A stretch of DNA of 64,000 nt from Papio anubis (GCF_008728515.1 NC_044989.1:73433754-73497753); one strand, 5' to 3'. Positions 33,691 through 46,030 are shown, numbered from the stretch's first letter. Numbers and translations: made by a program. Notes: generated by a model from the letters alone, not told the origin.

Positions 33691-35064
33691 GTGCTGGCTT
33701 TTATATTGAGAACTATACTTCAACACCATTGGTGTACTTTGCAATGCTGTATATTTAAAGACCTTATTCTGAGGAGTCCATGCACCAAAAGGGCTGAGAA
33801 AACCTGCTTTAGAGTGGGGAGGGAGCAAACTCAGCAGAAGGCTAGGTCCTCCCCTCCCTGCCCACTGCATGGGACCCAGGCTGAGAGCTCAAAGCAGAGG
33901 ATGGGTGCTGCTCCCATTTCCCACCCAGCTAAGGGAACAGGGGGCCTGGTGAAGGGCAAGAAGCTGGCTGAAGGCCCTCAGATTCCCCAGCGTCACGCCA
34001 CAGTGCTCAGGCTGACCCTCAAACCCTTGCATGCTGATGAAGGTGACTCCAGAGAAACAAAAACAGCCACATGCACCTGCTAGCTGGGAGCAGGCTACTC
34101 TGGAGCTTGTTTTGATCATGCCCCCAACATCACAGTCCCCAATTTCCCTGGGCTGGTCCCCACCTGAGCCTCACCTGCTATGGCTACAACCCACCAAGTC
34201 TGTAGCTTCCTCCTTCTGGCTGCAGCCACTGCCCCAACCTCTTCCAAAGACAGGCCTCTTCCAAAGACTGACACCATAAAAATGCACAAATGAAGCACAC
34301 AGGAAGGCTCAAGGGGAGGGATTTGATCTCGGGAGGAGGGTGCAGGACGTGGCATTTATATTGGGCCCTTAACAATGGGTGGGAAAGAGGCGAGGAGGGG
34401 GTAGGGAGACATTCCAGGTGCGAGGGACAGAACATGCAGACTGCAGATGTGCAGGCAGGAGAAGACTGCCCCTAATGTCACACTAAGGAGCCATAATTGT
34501 ATTCTGGGCCTTGAAATGCACGACAGGGTACAACACAAGGACAGGACTGACACTAGGCTGCAGGAAGAGGGAGGGATGGCAGAGAGGTGAGGCAGGGGAC
34601 CAGCAAGGGACAGTCACAGCCCAGGGTAGCTCCCATGGCCAGGCTGACCTGAGCAACTCCTAATGCCTTAGCAGTTATTTCTCACCATTAATTAAAAACT
34701 GGCACTCCGGTTTATAAAAAGGCAGCAGCAGCTAAGGTAATAGTCCAGAGCAGAGGTTAAAAAAACATTTTTTTTAAGCCTGAACTGGGACAGGAACAAT
34801 GGGGGAGGCAGGAGAGCCAGAGGGCCCCTTGGGAGCACCCCTTTTTCGCCCCCTGCAGCAGCACTATGGCAGAGCCACTCCACTTTGATCTCTCACTACT
34901 ATTGACAGCAGGGACAGTTATTTACCTTTTATCCCTAACCACCTGAGAAGGGGCCCGAGATGCAGAACATCTTCTAACACCTGACGGGTAAATGACATGG
35001 AATTGGCAGGGCTCGGCTTTTGTCTCAGAAACAAGTTGGAAAAACAATGATTTTAAGGGCATTG

Positions 35065-35185
35065 TGTGAGAACCCCAGCGGATTGGAAGACGGGAGACCT
35101 AGGTTCTAGTCCTGGCCCTGCCTTACTAAGTGGCTTGAAGCAGCCATTTCACCTCTGTAAAATGAGGGTGATAAAATCAGGCAGT
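35065..35185 (+). mobile_element. MIR SINE fragment
   Basis: GACCTAGGTTCTAGTCCTGG, CATTTCACCTCTGTAAAATG. Confidence 0.7.
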
Positions 35186-35784
35186 TAAAGACAAGGTAAA
35201 GTGAAACTAGAACTATTATATTCAGAGTTTGGTGAGACAGTCGGAAAACCCTTTTTCCCAGAGCCTCCTCCACCCCGATGCCTGCTCTCCTCTCCAAGCG
35301 CCCCCCGCCAGCAGCCTGCCTCACACACCAGCACACAGGAGCTGTGTGGGCGTCAAGCCAACCCCTGCTGTCTCCCCGCATCCACCGCCTACCCCACCTT
35401 TTGATTTGGTATCTACAGTAAAACTGCAAGCCAGACATAATTGCAGGACAGGATACAGCCTCTTATCAGGCCAGAAGGTGATTCTTATCACCTGGCCTGG
35501 CACCATGCCTGGCACCAGCAACCTTTGGAGGGAGCCCAGGTCCTCATTCATGAGTTCCCCCTGCCTCTGTGGGGACAGACAGCTCACTCAGCCCTCCTCA
35601 GATCCCAGCCAGGTCCAGCCTCCCTCCCTCCTGGGCACAAGCACTTCGTCTAATCCTCATCCTAATACTGTAGGCTCCAAAGGTCTGTCATTGTCAGCTC
35701 ACCCAGCACAAGGAAAAGCTGCAAAAATGGCTGGAGACAAGTCAAACCACAGAGAGCAACAGAAAAGATGTAGGGTTGACAGCA

Positions 35785-36265
35785 CAGTGTAGGGAGAAAA
35801 GCATCAGGTTTAGACATCAGAAGTCTGGCTGAGTCGTGTGACCTTGGACAGGTCATTCCACCTCCTGAGACCCCAGTCTCCATATTCGCAAAAATAGTGG
35901 TCCCCTGGCCGGGCGTGGTGGCTCAAACCTGTAATCCCAGCACTTTGGGAGGCCGAGGCGGGCAGATCACGAGGTCAGGAAATCGAGACCATCCTGGCTA
36001 ACCCGGTGAAACCCCGTCTCTACTAAAAAAAAAATACAAAAAACTAGCCGGGCGAGGTGGTGGGCGCCTGTAGTCCCAGCTACTCCGGAGGCTGAGGCAG
36101 GAGAATGGCGTAAACCCGGGAGGCGGAGCTTGCAGTGAGCTAAGATCGGGCCACTGCACTCCAGCCCGGGCGACAGAGCGAGACTCCATCTCAAAAAAAA
36201 AAAAATGGTGGTCCCCCTGTCTGCCCTCAGGGAAGAATAAAATGAGGTGACACTGGGAAAGCACC
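35785..36265 (+). mobile_element. MIR SINE split by an Alu
   Basis: Left part to 35906: GACATCAGAAGTCTGGCTGA, GTGTGACCTTGGACAGGTCA. Right part from about 36205: AGAATAAAATGAGGTGAC. The Alu at 35907-36204 lies between. Confidence 0.65.
35907..36204 (+). mobile_element. AluY of cercopithecid (AluYR-like) type
   Basis: Shows CTAGCCGGGCGAGGTGG and AATGGCGTAAACCCGGG, characters of Old World monkey AluY. Flanked by near-identical AATAGTGGTCCCC and AATGGTGGTCCCC. Inserted in a MIR. Confidence 0.9.
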
Positions 36266-36883
36266 CTTAAAAGTAGGCCAAACCACACAGAAAGATGTAG
36301 GTTTATTGTCTATCAAAGGCCTTTTACAGGCCATCATCGGCCCCACATAACTGAGGTGGCCCAGGACCAAAAAGCAACACCCTGCCCAGAAGGAAGGACA
36401 GAACCCGCAAGATGACCTCTCTCGGGGGATCTCTGACAGGTGGAAAAATAAAGAAGAAATTCCACTTAACCCATCCCCTTCGCCAGTGTGCTCCTAACTC
36501 CATATTCACCCTGAGCAGGAGACTCAGGTTGAGGAAAACAAAACCAAGTGGTGATGGTCCCCTCTGCCAAGGTCTCAGTTCAGACCCCACAACAGGGGGA
36601 GACAAACAATAACTCCCCTGCCAGGCTTATGGGAAGTACAGAACTGTGTGGTGAGAACGTTGCATTTGGGAAAACAAAAATGGGGGAGGGAAGAAAATAC
36701 ACAACACATTTGCCTCTAAATGCAGAAAATACCTTTGGAAGGTTACACAAGAACTGGTAATGTTAGATGTCTCTGAAGAGAGTAGCTAGGTGACTCAAGG
36801 TGGGGCAAGGGAAATTTTTTTCATTATGTGCTCTTCTGTACCTTTAGAATTTGGACCAGGTGAACTACTCAAAAGTAAATGGG

Positions 36884-37182
36884 GGCCGGGTGCGGTGGCT
36901 CACGCCTGTAATCCCCACACTTTGGGAGGCTGAGGTGGGCAGATCACTTAAGGTCAGGAGTTCGAGACCAGCCTGGCCAACATGGTGAAACCCTAACTCT
37001 ACTAAAAATACAAAAATTAGCTAGGTGTGGTAGCATGCACCTGTAGTCCCAGCTACTCGGTAGGCTGAGGCAGGAGAGTCACTTGAACCTGGGAGGCGGA
37101 GGCTGCAGTGAGCCAAGATCACACCACTGCACTCCAGCCTGGTCAACACAGCAAGACTCTGTCTCAAAAAAAAAAAAAAAAA
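36884..37182 (+). mobile_element. Alu SINE (AluS-like), full length
   Basis: GGCCGGGTGCGGTGGCTCAC to the A-tail, with AAGTAAAT-type flanks on both sides. Confidence 0.95.
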
Positions 37183-37299
37183 AAGAAGTAAATAGGAAGT
37201 AAAGAAAGTCAGGCTGTTTTGCTGAGAGCAGCACACAGGAAACTAAGCTTGGCTCCCCTCACTCCCTCTCCTGGCCCAGTCCCACCACACTCACAGTTT

Positions 37300-37600
37300 C
37301 CCTGCCTCCAACTCACCCTGCCTCTAATCAGATCTCACCTGTTATTCAAGGCCTTGCCTCTCCCAAGAAGCCCACCCTGATCACTCCAACTGGTGAGCTC
37401 CCCCTTCTCCTGATCCCCTCATTGTCTCACACTTTTTACATGCTGCTTTGTAGAGGAACTGTCCTTGCTGCGTTAGGCTTGTCTCAAACATATTTTAGCC
37501 CTTCTAGAGAAAGGGCTATCCACTTTATTTCCCTGGTTTCCCCCACAGCACTGACCTAGGCACAGTGGTTACAATGGTTGTTCAGTAATTGCTTCCTGGA
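37300..37600 (+). mobile_element. L2 LINE fragment
   Basis: CACCTGTTATTCAAGGCCTT, AGCCCACCCTGATCACTCCA, CATTGTCTCACACTTTTTAC, ATGGTTGTTCAGTAATTGC. Confidence 0.65.
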
Positions 37601-37834
37601 CGTTGTGAAACAGAAGGGAAAAAATAGCAAATGACTGTATTGCTGCAGGAGGAAGAACAGGATGGCTCGGAGTGTTCTGTCACAGTAAAACCAGCATGTG
37701 ACGTCTTGGGAAGGATTACAGAGTCTGGTATGTGCTGATACCCCCAAGCCCTGCTTGAAAGGAGCAAATCTCCCAGGGGTGGAAAGTGCCCTGGTGGAAA
37801 GTGAGGCTGACCTTCTCAAGCCTCACTCCACTCC

Positions 37835-38135
37835 CTTTTTTTTTTTCTTTTTTTGAGATAGGATCTTGCTCTGTCACCCAGGCTGGAGTGCAGTGGGGCA
37901 ATCATTGCTAATTGCAGCCTTGAACTCCCGGGCTCAAGTGATCCTCCCACCTCAGCCTCCTGAGTAGCTGGGACTACTAGCGCACCACCATGCCCAGCTA
38001 ATTTTTTGTATTTTTTTTTACAAATGGAGTCTTGTTATGTTGCTTAGGTTGCTCTTGAACTCTTGGCCTTCAGTGATCCTCCTGACTCGGTCTCCCAAAG
38101 TGCTGGGATTACAGGCATGAGCCACCACACCCAGC
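37835..38135 (-). mobile_element. Alu SINE (AluJ-like), full length
   Basis: Target-site duplication CCTCACTCCACTCC at 37821-37834 and 38136-38149, perfect despite the age of the Alu. Confidence 0.94.
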
Positions 38136-38417
38136 CCTCACTCCACTCCTGAGAGTTATCTGGTGGCAGTGACTCCCTCCCAAAGTAAGAGACAACACCC
38201 CCCAGCCTCTGAGACGGACACAAGGCTAGAGCTGCAGACCAAATGTGCTTATCCCAATAAACCAAGGACTCACCCAGGAGAAGCAGGTCATGCTTACAAA
38301 GCACCAGATTAACCCCCGAGATCCATGTCAAGGAGGAGAGAGGAAGCCTTAGCAGGCAGCAGCTGAGCACCTGGCCCTGTGCTGAGCAGGGTCATGGGAG
38401 ACATGGGGGAAGACTTA

Positions 38418-38790
38418 AGTGGGCAGTGTGGTGTGGTGGCCAAGGGCACAGACTCGGAAGCCAGACTGCCTGGGTTCACATCCTGACTTTGTGCCATGTG
38501 CTGTGGTCAAGTCCAGTGACTCATGCCTATAATCTCAGCACTTTGGGAAGCTGAGGCAAGAGGATCACTTGAGAGTTCATGGCTGCAGTGAGCTATGATG
38601 GCACCACTGCACTCCAGCCTGAGTGATGGAGCCAGATCCCCCCAAAAAAAGAAAGAAAAAGCAAAGTCACTTTGCTTTTTACCTCTCCATGCCAAAGTTT
38701 CCTCAGCTGTTAAACCGTGCCTACACCTCAAGGGCTTGCCGTGGACAAACGGAAGTCCAGTCCTTAAGACAGTGCCAGCACCTAGACAGG
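38418..38790 (+). mobile_element. MIR SINE split by a deleted Alu
   Basis: Left part 38418-38506 (GTGGCCAAGGGCACAGACTC, AGACTGCCTGGGTTCACATC). Right part from about 38678 (TTACCTCTCCATGCCAAAGT, TTCCTCAGCTGTTAAACCG). Confidence 0.65.
38507..38676 (+). mobile_element. Deleted Alu (first half of left arm joined to end of right arm)
   Basis: GTCCAGTGACTCATGCCTAT runs to GAGGATCACTTGAGAG and then directly to GGCTGCAGTGAGCTATGATG and an A-rich tail. Nested in a MIR. Confidence 0.88.
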
Positions 38791-41324
38791 CCTTCATCAG
38801 CGATGTACTAGACCAACCAGGCAATGAAAATAATGCACCAAAACAGGTGCCACATGCTCCAGGTGTGGGGATTCAGAGAAGGCTGGGGAGGCAGATGGGT
38901 TCCATGATGGCCGACAGGTCTGGTGTGTGTCCCCTCCTCACAGAGGTGTGCCTTGACCACAGCCGGCACCAGTGGCTCTGTCTACTCCCAACATCTCCAG
39001 GGCTCCCTGTCTAGGCCCCAAAACATAGCACTTGCCTATAGGGCTTCCTCCAAATGGAGGGGGATGTCCGGGCCTCCCCTTCTCTGGAATCTCTCCCATA
39101 CCAGTGGCCCACTCTTGGCCTTTCAGGCCTCCAGAACTGCCTTTGGATTGGACTGCCCTTCCAGGTCAGCAGAGAAGCCCAATGCTCCATCTCACTAAAA
39201 CCCGGCAGGCACTTCCACAGAAACCCTGGGGTACACACAGGGCTCCAAATGCCACCTCTTCTTTATCCCAAATCCTACAGCACTGTGGGCTGCCCGGGTC
39301 TAATGGAAACCACACAAGGCACACCCTCCACTAAGTGCTGGGTAGTTGAGAGTGTGCAGCTCTCCCTCTGCGAGTCTCGGTTTCCTGTCTGAGCTCTCTT
39401 CCAGCTCCCATGCTGGAGTCCCATGAGTAAGGGCTGTGCTCCCTTCCCCACTACCAGGTGAACCAAAGGTCAAGGTGGCCTGTGATACCCCCTCCCTGCC
39501 CTGCAGCTTCTTGGTGGTGCTGGCTGCCCCTGGGAGCCCCATTTTGGGAGGCCCTACTTACTGCTCCTGAGAGGCCGGGGCCCAGCTCCACACAGAGGCC
39601 TTGTGTGGCCAGCCAAGCCTTTCTCTGGCCACCATTGTTCCCAAGGTAGAAATAACCTCAGGCCAGCTCAGTAAGGGCACAGTGATCACACTCTTCCCCG
39701 ATGGGACTGCCAGGTGCACAGCAGACTCACGTGTGGACTCATTTTTATTACCTGGCCGTGGGGAAAAACAAAACTGCTTCATGACTACACCATTTGCAAA
39801 GGAAGGAAAAAGAGGACTGCTTCCCCTGGAGCAGAGCGACAACAGCTCCTGTTCTTATGTTCATCATCTGTCCCTGCGCAGGGTGGGAAGGGCAGGAGAA
39901 TATCTGGACCACTGGCCAGGCCAGTGGTTTAGACAAGAGCGTCACAGCACTGAGGTGGCAGCAGTGACAAGCGGGGCGGGCAGCTCCCAGCAGAGGAGGA
40001 CAGCCCTCAAGGTCACCGGGATGTGGCTCTGCTGAGCTGTGCCTTGCAGTCAGCTGCCTACAAGGACAGGCAGGCGGGGCAGAGATGGGGCTGACCACAG
40101 GCCCCTTGAAACTCCCTGGTCCCAGCCAGGGCTCAGGGCCAGGGGCAGATGGGGAGGGCAGGGGAAGCTGCTGGGCCAGAGAGGAGGAGCTGCCCAGCCT
40201 GACTGAGGAGTCACACTTCCTACCCCGCCCCACACCCCCAGACGCTGCTGCTCAAGCAACCCCAAATAAAAACTACCCCATAACTAAGGGCAGTGGAGCT
40301 TCTGCATACCAATGACTGGCTTCTGAGTGCAGCCACACCCTTCCCCTGCAGCCAGAGCAGACCTCCCCAGCAGCCCCACAGGCCTCCCATGCCAGCTCTG
40401 GGGCTGGGGCAGGAGCCAAGGCCAGGGGCTCAAGTGACCACGGCTGTTTTCCGAGGAGCAGAGTCACACCCAGAAGCCAATAGAGAGAAGGCTGTGGGGT
40501 CACACACCATCTGCCCACAACTGTCTGCCCAGGCTGTCTGTGGGTTACAGGATAGATGGAAGCCTTCAAAGACCATCCCAGCCTTAGGCCAACAGGATGC
40601 ATGTCCCCTCAGGTGCCTCCCAGTGCCCCCAAACCCACCCACCTAAGGAGGTCTCAGAACACCATGACCAGCCAGGCAGAAGGCTCTCATGTCAGACCTA
40701 CATCCTTCACAGCCTTAGGTCTCCGAGCTCCCTTGCCAAGTGGCACAGTCTAAGCAGGGCCTGAATGGAGCCTCTTGCAGGCCATGATTCATGGTCACAA
40801 CAGTTCTAGTCTTTGTGATGCAAAAAGACAAACTGATCCCAACCCAAGTTCCCAAGAGGCCAGCCTCTAACCATTGATCCAACGGGCCCAGGATGATGAT
40901 CCTGTCTGCCACACTCCAGGCCTTACCACAGGGACCATTTCACCCTTATCAGGATGAGGGAGAAGGTGGACAGGGGCTCCATATAACACAGTTGTGCTCT
41001 CTCCTCCTCCTCTCCTAAAACACACAAAGACCAGCATTCCAGGGCAAAGACCAGGTCTCCCCAAGCAAAATGGCCCTGTGGCAGATGCCCTGTCTTCTTA
41101 CTCCAAAACCTTTGCTGCTGCTTCCTTCCTTCCCTCTTCTGATATATTCAGGTCCACTCCCTGAGGGTGTGATCCACACCAATTGCATAAAGGCCAGACA
41201 GGTCCAAATGACCCATCTGACCCCACAAGGAACAAGGAGAACTAACTACTACATCCCATCCCTGTCTTGGGAGTCAGGGAGGCAAACACAGGATACCCAC
41301 TGGGAAGTGCCAAGAAGGATGTTG

Positions 41325-41633
41325 GGCCAGGCGTGGTGGCTCATGCCTGTAATCCCAGCACTTTGGGAGGCCACGGCAGGTGGGTCACCTGAGGTCAGGA
41401 GTTTAAGACCAGCCTGGCCAACATGGCGAAACCTGGTCTCTACTAAAAATATAAAAATTAGCCTGGTGTGGTGGCACACACCTGTAATCCCAGCTACTCA
41501 GGGGACTGAGGCAGGAGAATCACTTGAACCTGGGAGGCAGAGATTGCAAGTGAGCCAAGATTCCGCCACTGCACTCCAACTTGGGCAACAGAGTGAGACA
41601 CTGTCTTAAAAAAAAAAAAAAAAAAAAAAAAAG
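41325..41633 (+). mobile_element. Alu SINE (AluS-like), full length
   Basis: GGCCAGGCGTGGTGGCTCAT to a tail of about 25 A. Confidence 0.95.
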
Positions 41634-41924
41634 GTAAAAACCAGAAAATAAATCACAGAGAAGCATCCAGGATTTCCAGACTCACAGGAACATGACGATC
41701 CATGGACAGTTCTACTGAGGGAGAGGAGATCATTAGTTTCCTTGTATACTACCGTTCCATTTTGTTTTGAGAATATCCTCTTCAATTATTTGGAAGCCTC
41801 TGGTGAAATTCCTCATTTCAAAGACTGCCCCACTGACACAAGACCTTCGGAGGCTGCTAAAGCACCTACCACCCCAGCCACCACCATCACACAAAACAGG
41901 GCCCCAGAGTCACCATCACGCTAA

Positions 41925-42115
41925 TATTGTGAGAGCTTCTATGTATCCAGAACTACATTAAGGCTTTTACAGATGGTGTCTTATCTAATCTGTACAACTC
42001 TATGATCATCATCATGACTTTTTTAGAAGTGAGGAAGTAGGATAAGTAACCTGCCTGCTGGTAAGTCACAGAACTGAGAATGAAACCCCAGTCTCCAGGT
42101 TTTTAAGCCCTGGGC
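41925..42115 (-). mobile_element. MIR SINE
   Basis: GTGAGGAAGTAGGATAAGTA, AGTCACAGAACTGAGAATGA, AACCCCAGTCTCCAGGTTTT. Confidence 0.65.
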
Positions 42116-42444
42116 CATCCTCCCTTCCCAACAGGGCAGGGGCAGCTCCAGACAGGGCTGCCAGGGAGGAGAGCTGCAGAGCTGCAGGGCTTATCTGAGC
42201 CTGGCTTCAGGACTGCAGAGGCCTTTCAAGCCCAGCCCCAGTTCTTGAGCCTCTAGCAGCAAATAGAATGCAGAGAGCTGCAAAGGGCCAGCTCATTTCG
42301 CTGGGAACTCTCGTACTCTTCTGTGTACTCCATCACCCATGATTCTGAGGCTTTCCTAGGCTCTAAGTTCTAGACTGTCTCCCCCATCCCATAAGAAGCT
42401 CTTCCAGACATTGTTACCAAAACCTCCCTTCACCATCACTGCTC

Positions 42445-42650
42445 TGCACTGACCACTCACCATGTACAGGGACTGTACTAGGTGCTTAAGTTGCATTTTC
42501 ATTTCATCCCTCACATCAACCCTATGAAGATATAAATTATCTCCATTTTACGGATGTGAAAACTGAGGCACCAAGAGTTTATATGACTTGCCACAGGTGG
42601 CAGTTTTGGGACTGGGATCTGTCCAGTGCCACTCTGCAGCCCCTTCCCAA
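42445..42650 (-). mobile_element. MIR SINE
   Basis: ACTGTACTAGGTGCTTAAG, CTCCATTTTACGGATGTGAA-AACTGAGGC, GGGATCTGTCCAGTGCC. Confidence 0.75.
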
Positions 42651-44335
42651 CCATGAAGGTACCTTCCCCAGTCAGGTCCTCTCTTGGCAAAGGGCCACCA
42701 TCTGCCCTGCCTGACACCACCGCAGCCAACTCCTGGAGTTAAGGAATAGATACTTTTCTTTTCCACCATTATCCAAAGCTGAGGAGGGTACACCCTGGTC
42801 TTCTCTGCTTTGCCCTCTCCCTACCAGGCAGCATTCAGACTCAGTCTCGGTAGCCCACAGCAGGGTGCTCCAGGAAATACCACCAGGAATGACCACTAGA
42901 GCCAGAGGTGGGGACCACAGCAGGGGTGACAGCCCTCCTTCTCTGTCAGTGGGCATTGTGTTAGGTCCAGTAAACTAGAGCACCAGGCCAACTTCACATA
43001 CTTTCCTCTGCCCACCCTAAGTGACCCTCCCCACTCCTGTTCCCTCCCAGTTCTAGAAATAAACCAGGTCATAGCATCAGAGAAAACAGCCAGGTGCGTG
43101 TGGAAAGATCCTGGTGGAAAAGATTATTTCTATAAAGTAAATTAAGGCTCCCATTCAGATCAAGGGGTGGTAAGTCGAATTCTCCAAGACAGGCTGTTCT
43201 TGGCTGAAAACGGGTCCACCTGGACCTACAGGCTTGGCCAGCTCAGCTAAGGAAGATCCAGAGGCCAAGAGGAAAGCATGGGCAGGAACTGGAAAAAACA
43301 ATCAAAGAAGCTGCTCCCTGCAGGCCTGGAGCCTTTTTTTGGTCTGCCTCCTCTTGTTCCCCCAGCACCCCCCGAACAGATGTGTCATCTACCACTCTGG
43401 TCAGAGTAGCTGATTGGTGGAGGGTGAAGGACTGGGGGAAGGGGTGGGATGATTTGGGGGACAGGCACTTCCTCTGAAAAAGAATGGGCTAAGAGATCCA
43501 GGGGAGAGCTTTTCACCCCATATACCCACCCTGTTGGGCTCCAGGAACCAGGAAGGAGGGAGAGGACAGAAAGGAGGAAAAAAACAAAACAAGGTCCAAG
43601 CTATACCACATGATTCCACACCCAGCCACCAAACAGCAAGTCATGAAGGAAGGAGGGGAGCAGGCCAGGGGATGGTGAGATGGAGTTAAGTCACAGCCAC
43701 GCCTGGAACCTGCCCTGCACTAATGCCCTCCTCATCCCAGGCCACAGAGAGACAGCCAGGAAGGTCATTTCACACCCATGTTTCGGAAAACATTCAAGGT
43801 CAGATCCTTTTTACCTAAATCCTGCTTTCATTTGGGTTTGCATCAGGCTCATCCCCTTCCTCCTGCAAGCCTTCCTGGATTTATTCACTCAGTGGATGCC
43901 ATTCCACCAGGGCAAACGTTTGCGGCACCTCTCCTGACCTAAGGCACAGTCCTGCCCCAATCCCCTTACCCTCCTACCCAGATCACTCCCAAGTTAACCA
44001 CTTGAGTGATCCACAGCAGGCTGTTAGCCCCCGGACTGGCTTCCAGCTCCTGCCCAAGCCCAAAACAGGAAATGGGGCTCCAAGGCTGAAGCCTTGATCT
44101 TAACACAGGCAAGGTTAAATGCTGCCAAAATAAATGATTTAAAAAAAACCTGGCCCATTGAGGTGGAAATGACCGGGAGATAATCTCCTGCTATGCATTA
44201 ACCATGCCGCTGCCTCCTACCTCAGGCAGGGTAGGGCAGGCAGGCCACTGGAAGGCTGACTCAAGTGTTTCCTTTCTTTGCTTAGGAGCTCCTCCTGCCC
44301 TCAGACCAGGGACACAGGACACAGAGAGACAGGAT

Positions 44336-44347
44336 GGGGGGGGGGGT
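44336..44347. repeat. Homopolymer G run (about 12)
   Basis: An uninterrupted G tract in intron 1, about 570 bp from exon 1; possible G-quadruplex component and length variant. Confidence 0.8.
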
Positions 44348-44915
44348 GATATCTCTAGATAGTGGAGGGCATCTTGAGAGCCAGGCAAGAAGCAGATGCC
44401 CTCTGCAGCCAGCTTCTACGTTTAGCGGGGTAATCAACATTCAACCTCGCCCTGGAGAAAGACACCTGGCCTTCCTTCCCCCGCAGGGCAAGTCTGTGCC
44501 TCTCCACTCCCTTGCAGGACAGGCGCCCGCAGTTCCCCTCCCCTTTGAGGAAAAGGAGGTAGGCCCGGAGGCTCTAAGAATGGCCCCAAGATTTCCCTTC
44601 TTGAGGTTTCCATAGCCCCAAAGCCTCTGAATCTCATTCCTAACTTTACTTGACAATCTACTCCCAACGTTCGCCACCACTTGAACCTCCCCCAGGCCTC
44701 TTAGGGACCACTAGCGGCGGAGCCGCACACAGCGCACGTTTGGGGAGCATGAAGGCGACCCCGAAATGCGAAGAACCAACGTGTCTGTCGGTTTACGACC
44801 TTGAGCGCGAGGCAAGGGGCTCACCCGCCCGGCGGAAGTTCAGGGTCCTGATCCCCCACCAGCCCCGCCCAGTTAGGCCTTTAGCCGTTTCTGTGCCCCC
44901 GCGCCCCCTACTCAC

Positions 44916-45346
44916 TGCGTGTGCTGGGCGCGGCCTGCGCCGAAGACCTCGTCCAGCGCCACCGTGGCCTGGCCCAGGAACTTGTCGACGCCGATAAGCG
45001 AGCGGTGCATGGTGGTGAGCACCAGCTCGCAGGCGGCGGCAGAGCTCGCGGCCCAGGGCGCCGGGCCCGCGTCGGCCTCCTGCGCCCGCAGCAGGCCATC
45101 CAGGGCACCGGGCGGCAGCTCGAAGGAGCACTCCTCACGCCACTCGGGGCAGCCGTGCGTCTTCTCCACCACCGACGTACTGTACTTCTCGCGGCCCACC
45201 TGGATCACAGTGTACGCGTCGCTGGTGCTGCCCGCGCCCGAGCTCTTGCCCCGCAGCCCGCGGGCCCGCAGCACAGTCACCTGGACGTGCGTGGGCAGCC
45301 AGCGGGAAGGCCCCGCCGCCGGCTCCGCGCCCCGCACCAGGGCCAT
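44916..45346 (-). CDS. RAB11FIP5: RAB11FIP5 exon 1: start codon and C2 domain
   Basis: Rab11 family-interacting protein 5 (Rip11/Gaf-1) is a class I Rab11 effector that works on recycling endosomes and in delivery of cargo to the apical or synaptic membrane. This exon encodes residues 1-143 and the first two bases of codon 144: MALVRGAEPAAGPSRWLPTH at the N-terminus, then a C2 domain. The C2 segment includes HVQVTVLRARGLRG, SDAYTVIQVGREKYSTSVV, CPEWREECSFELP and GVDKFLGQATVALDEVF, with the last strand in exon 2. The ATG at 45346 (context CGCCATGGCC) is the first in its frame; the frame stays open upstream for about 156 codons but has no other ATG. Donor CA/GTGAGT. The N-terminal residues match the human protein as I recall it. 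Confidence 0.97.
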
Positions 45347-45480
45347 GGCGGGGAAGCGGCGGGCGAGGTCTGGCCGAGCCGGTGCAGACCCCGGGACCTG
45401 GTGACAAACTCGGCCGCGGCAGAAGGCGGTCAGGAACCGACTCTGAGCGCCGCCGCAGCTGCCGGCTGGGCTGGGCCGGG
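45347..45480 (-). other. RAB11FIP5: RAB11FIP5 5' UTR (extent approximate)
   Basis: Sequence upstream of the start codon, GC-rich. The right-hand boundary is a guess, because no start-site signal is decisive. Confidence 0.5.
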
Positions 45481-45535
45481 CCGACCGGCCGCCGCCTCCC
45501 CGCCCCACCGGGCCGCGGGCCGGGGGCCGCGCCGC

Positions 45536-45542
45536 TACGTCA
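45536..45542 (-). promoter_or_regulatory. RAB11FIP5: CRE-like half site TGACGTA
   Basis: TACGTCA on the plus strand (TGACGTA on the gene's strand), 190 bp upstream of the start codon and flanked by GC boxes. Candidate CREB/ATF site. Confidence 0.45.
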
Positions 45543-46020
45543 GCGCCCCGCCCCCTTCCCCGCCCCGCGCCCGCCGCCCCGACCCGCGTGGCGGTGCGAC
45601 AGGGATGCGGGGACGCCGCTCGCGCCCAGGCAGCCGCAGACCCGCCCGGAGCGGGAAGGGGCGGCGCGCGCCCTCTGCAGAGGGTGGGCGGAGTTCCCGC
45701 GGTGGCCCCGCCCCTGGCTGGGGGCGCCCGAAGCAACCCGGCCTCGCCTGTGCGGAGCCCAACACCCGCGGCCAGGTACGAAAAACCCGCTCTGCGCCTC
45801 CAGGCCAATCCCACGTCTCCCTTCTAAAAGTCCCTGCTCTGGAAAGCCGTCGCCCTAAAAGGGTCCCGGCCCGCCGCCCCTGGGATGGCCAGCCTCTTGG
45901 CACGGACTTGGGGTGATAGGGACCCCCGCCGCTCCCCTGACCCTGGGCCGCGCTCTCCCCTCCTCCAGTCCGCCCCTGCCCGGGAAAATGCCAGAGAGAA
46001 ACCGGAGCGATTGCCGCCCC

Positions 46021-46030
46021 GCCACGTGAC
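46021..46030. promoter_or_regulatory. RAB11FIP5: CACGTG E-box, CLEAR/USF-like
   Basis: GCCACGTGAC (reverse GTCACGTGGC) differs by one base from the palindromic GTCACGTGAC recognised by TFEB/TFE3 and USF. It sits about 675 bp upstream of the RAB11FIP5 start, still in the CpG island. Confidence 0.45.

Larger units (their letters stand above)
23178..44915 (-). other. RAB11FIP5: RAB11FIP5 intron 1 (21.7 kb)
   Basis: From donor GCA/GTGAGT at 44915 to the exon 2 acceptor. It has about eleven Alus and several MIR, L2, L1 and MER5A fragments, listed separately. Stretches without a listed repeat (for example 24.95-27.0, 33.7-34.7, 39.0-41.3 and 42.7-44.6 kb) show no recognised coding exon. Confidence 0.9.

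Noticed and set aside
44921..45916. A 331-codon plus-strand frame across RAB11FIP5 exon 1
   Set aside because: Antisense shadow of a verified coding exon plus CpG island.
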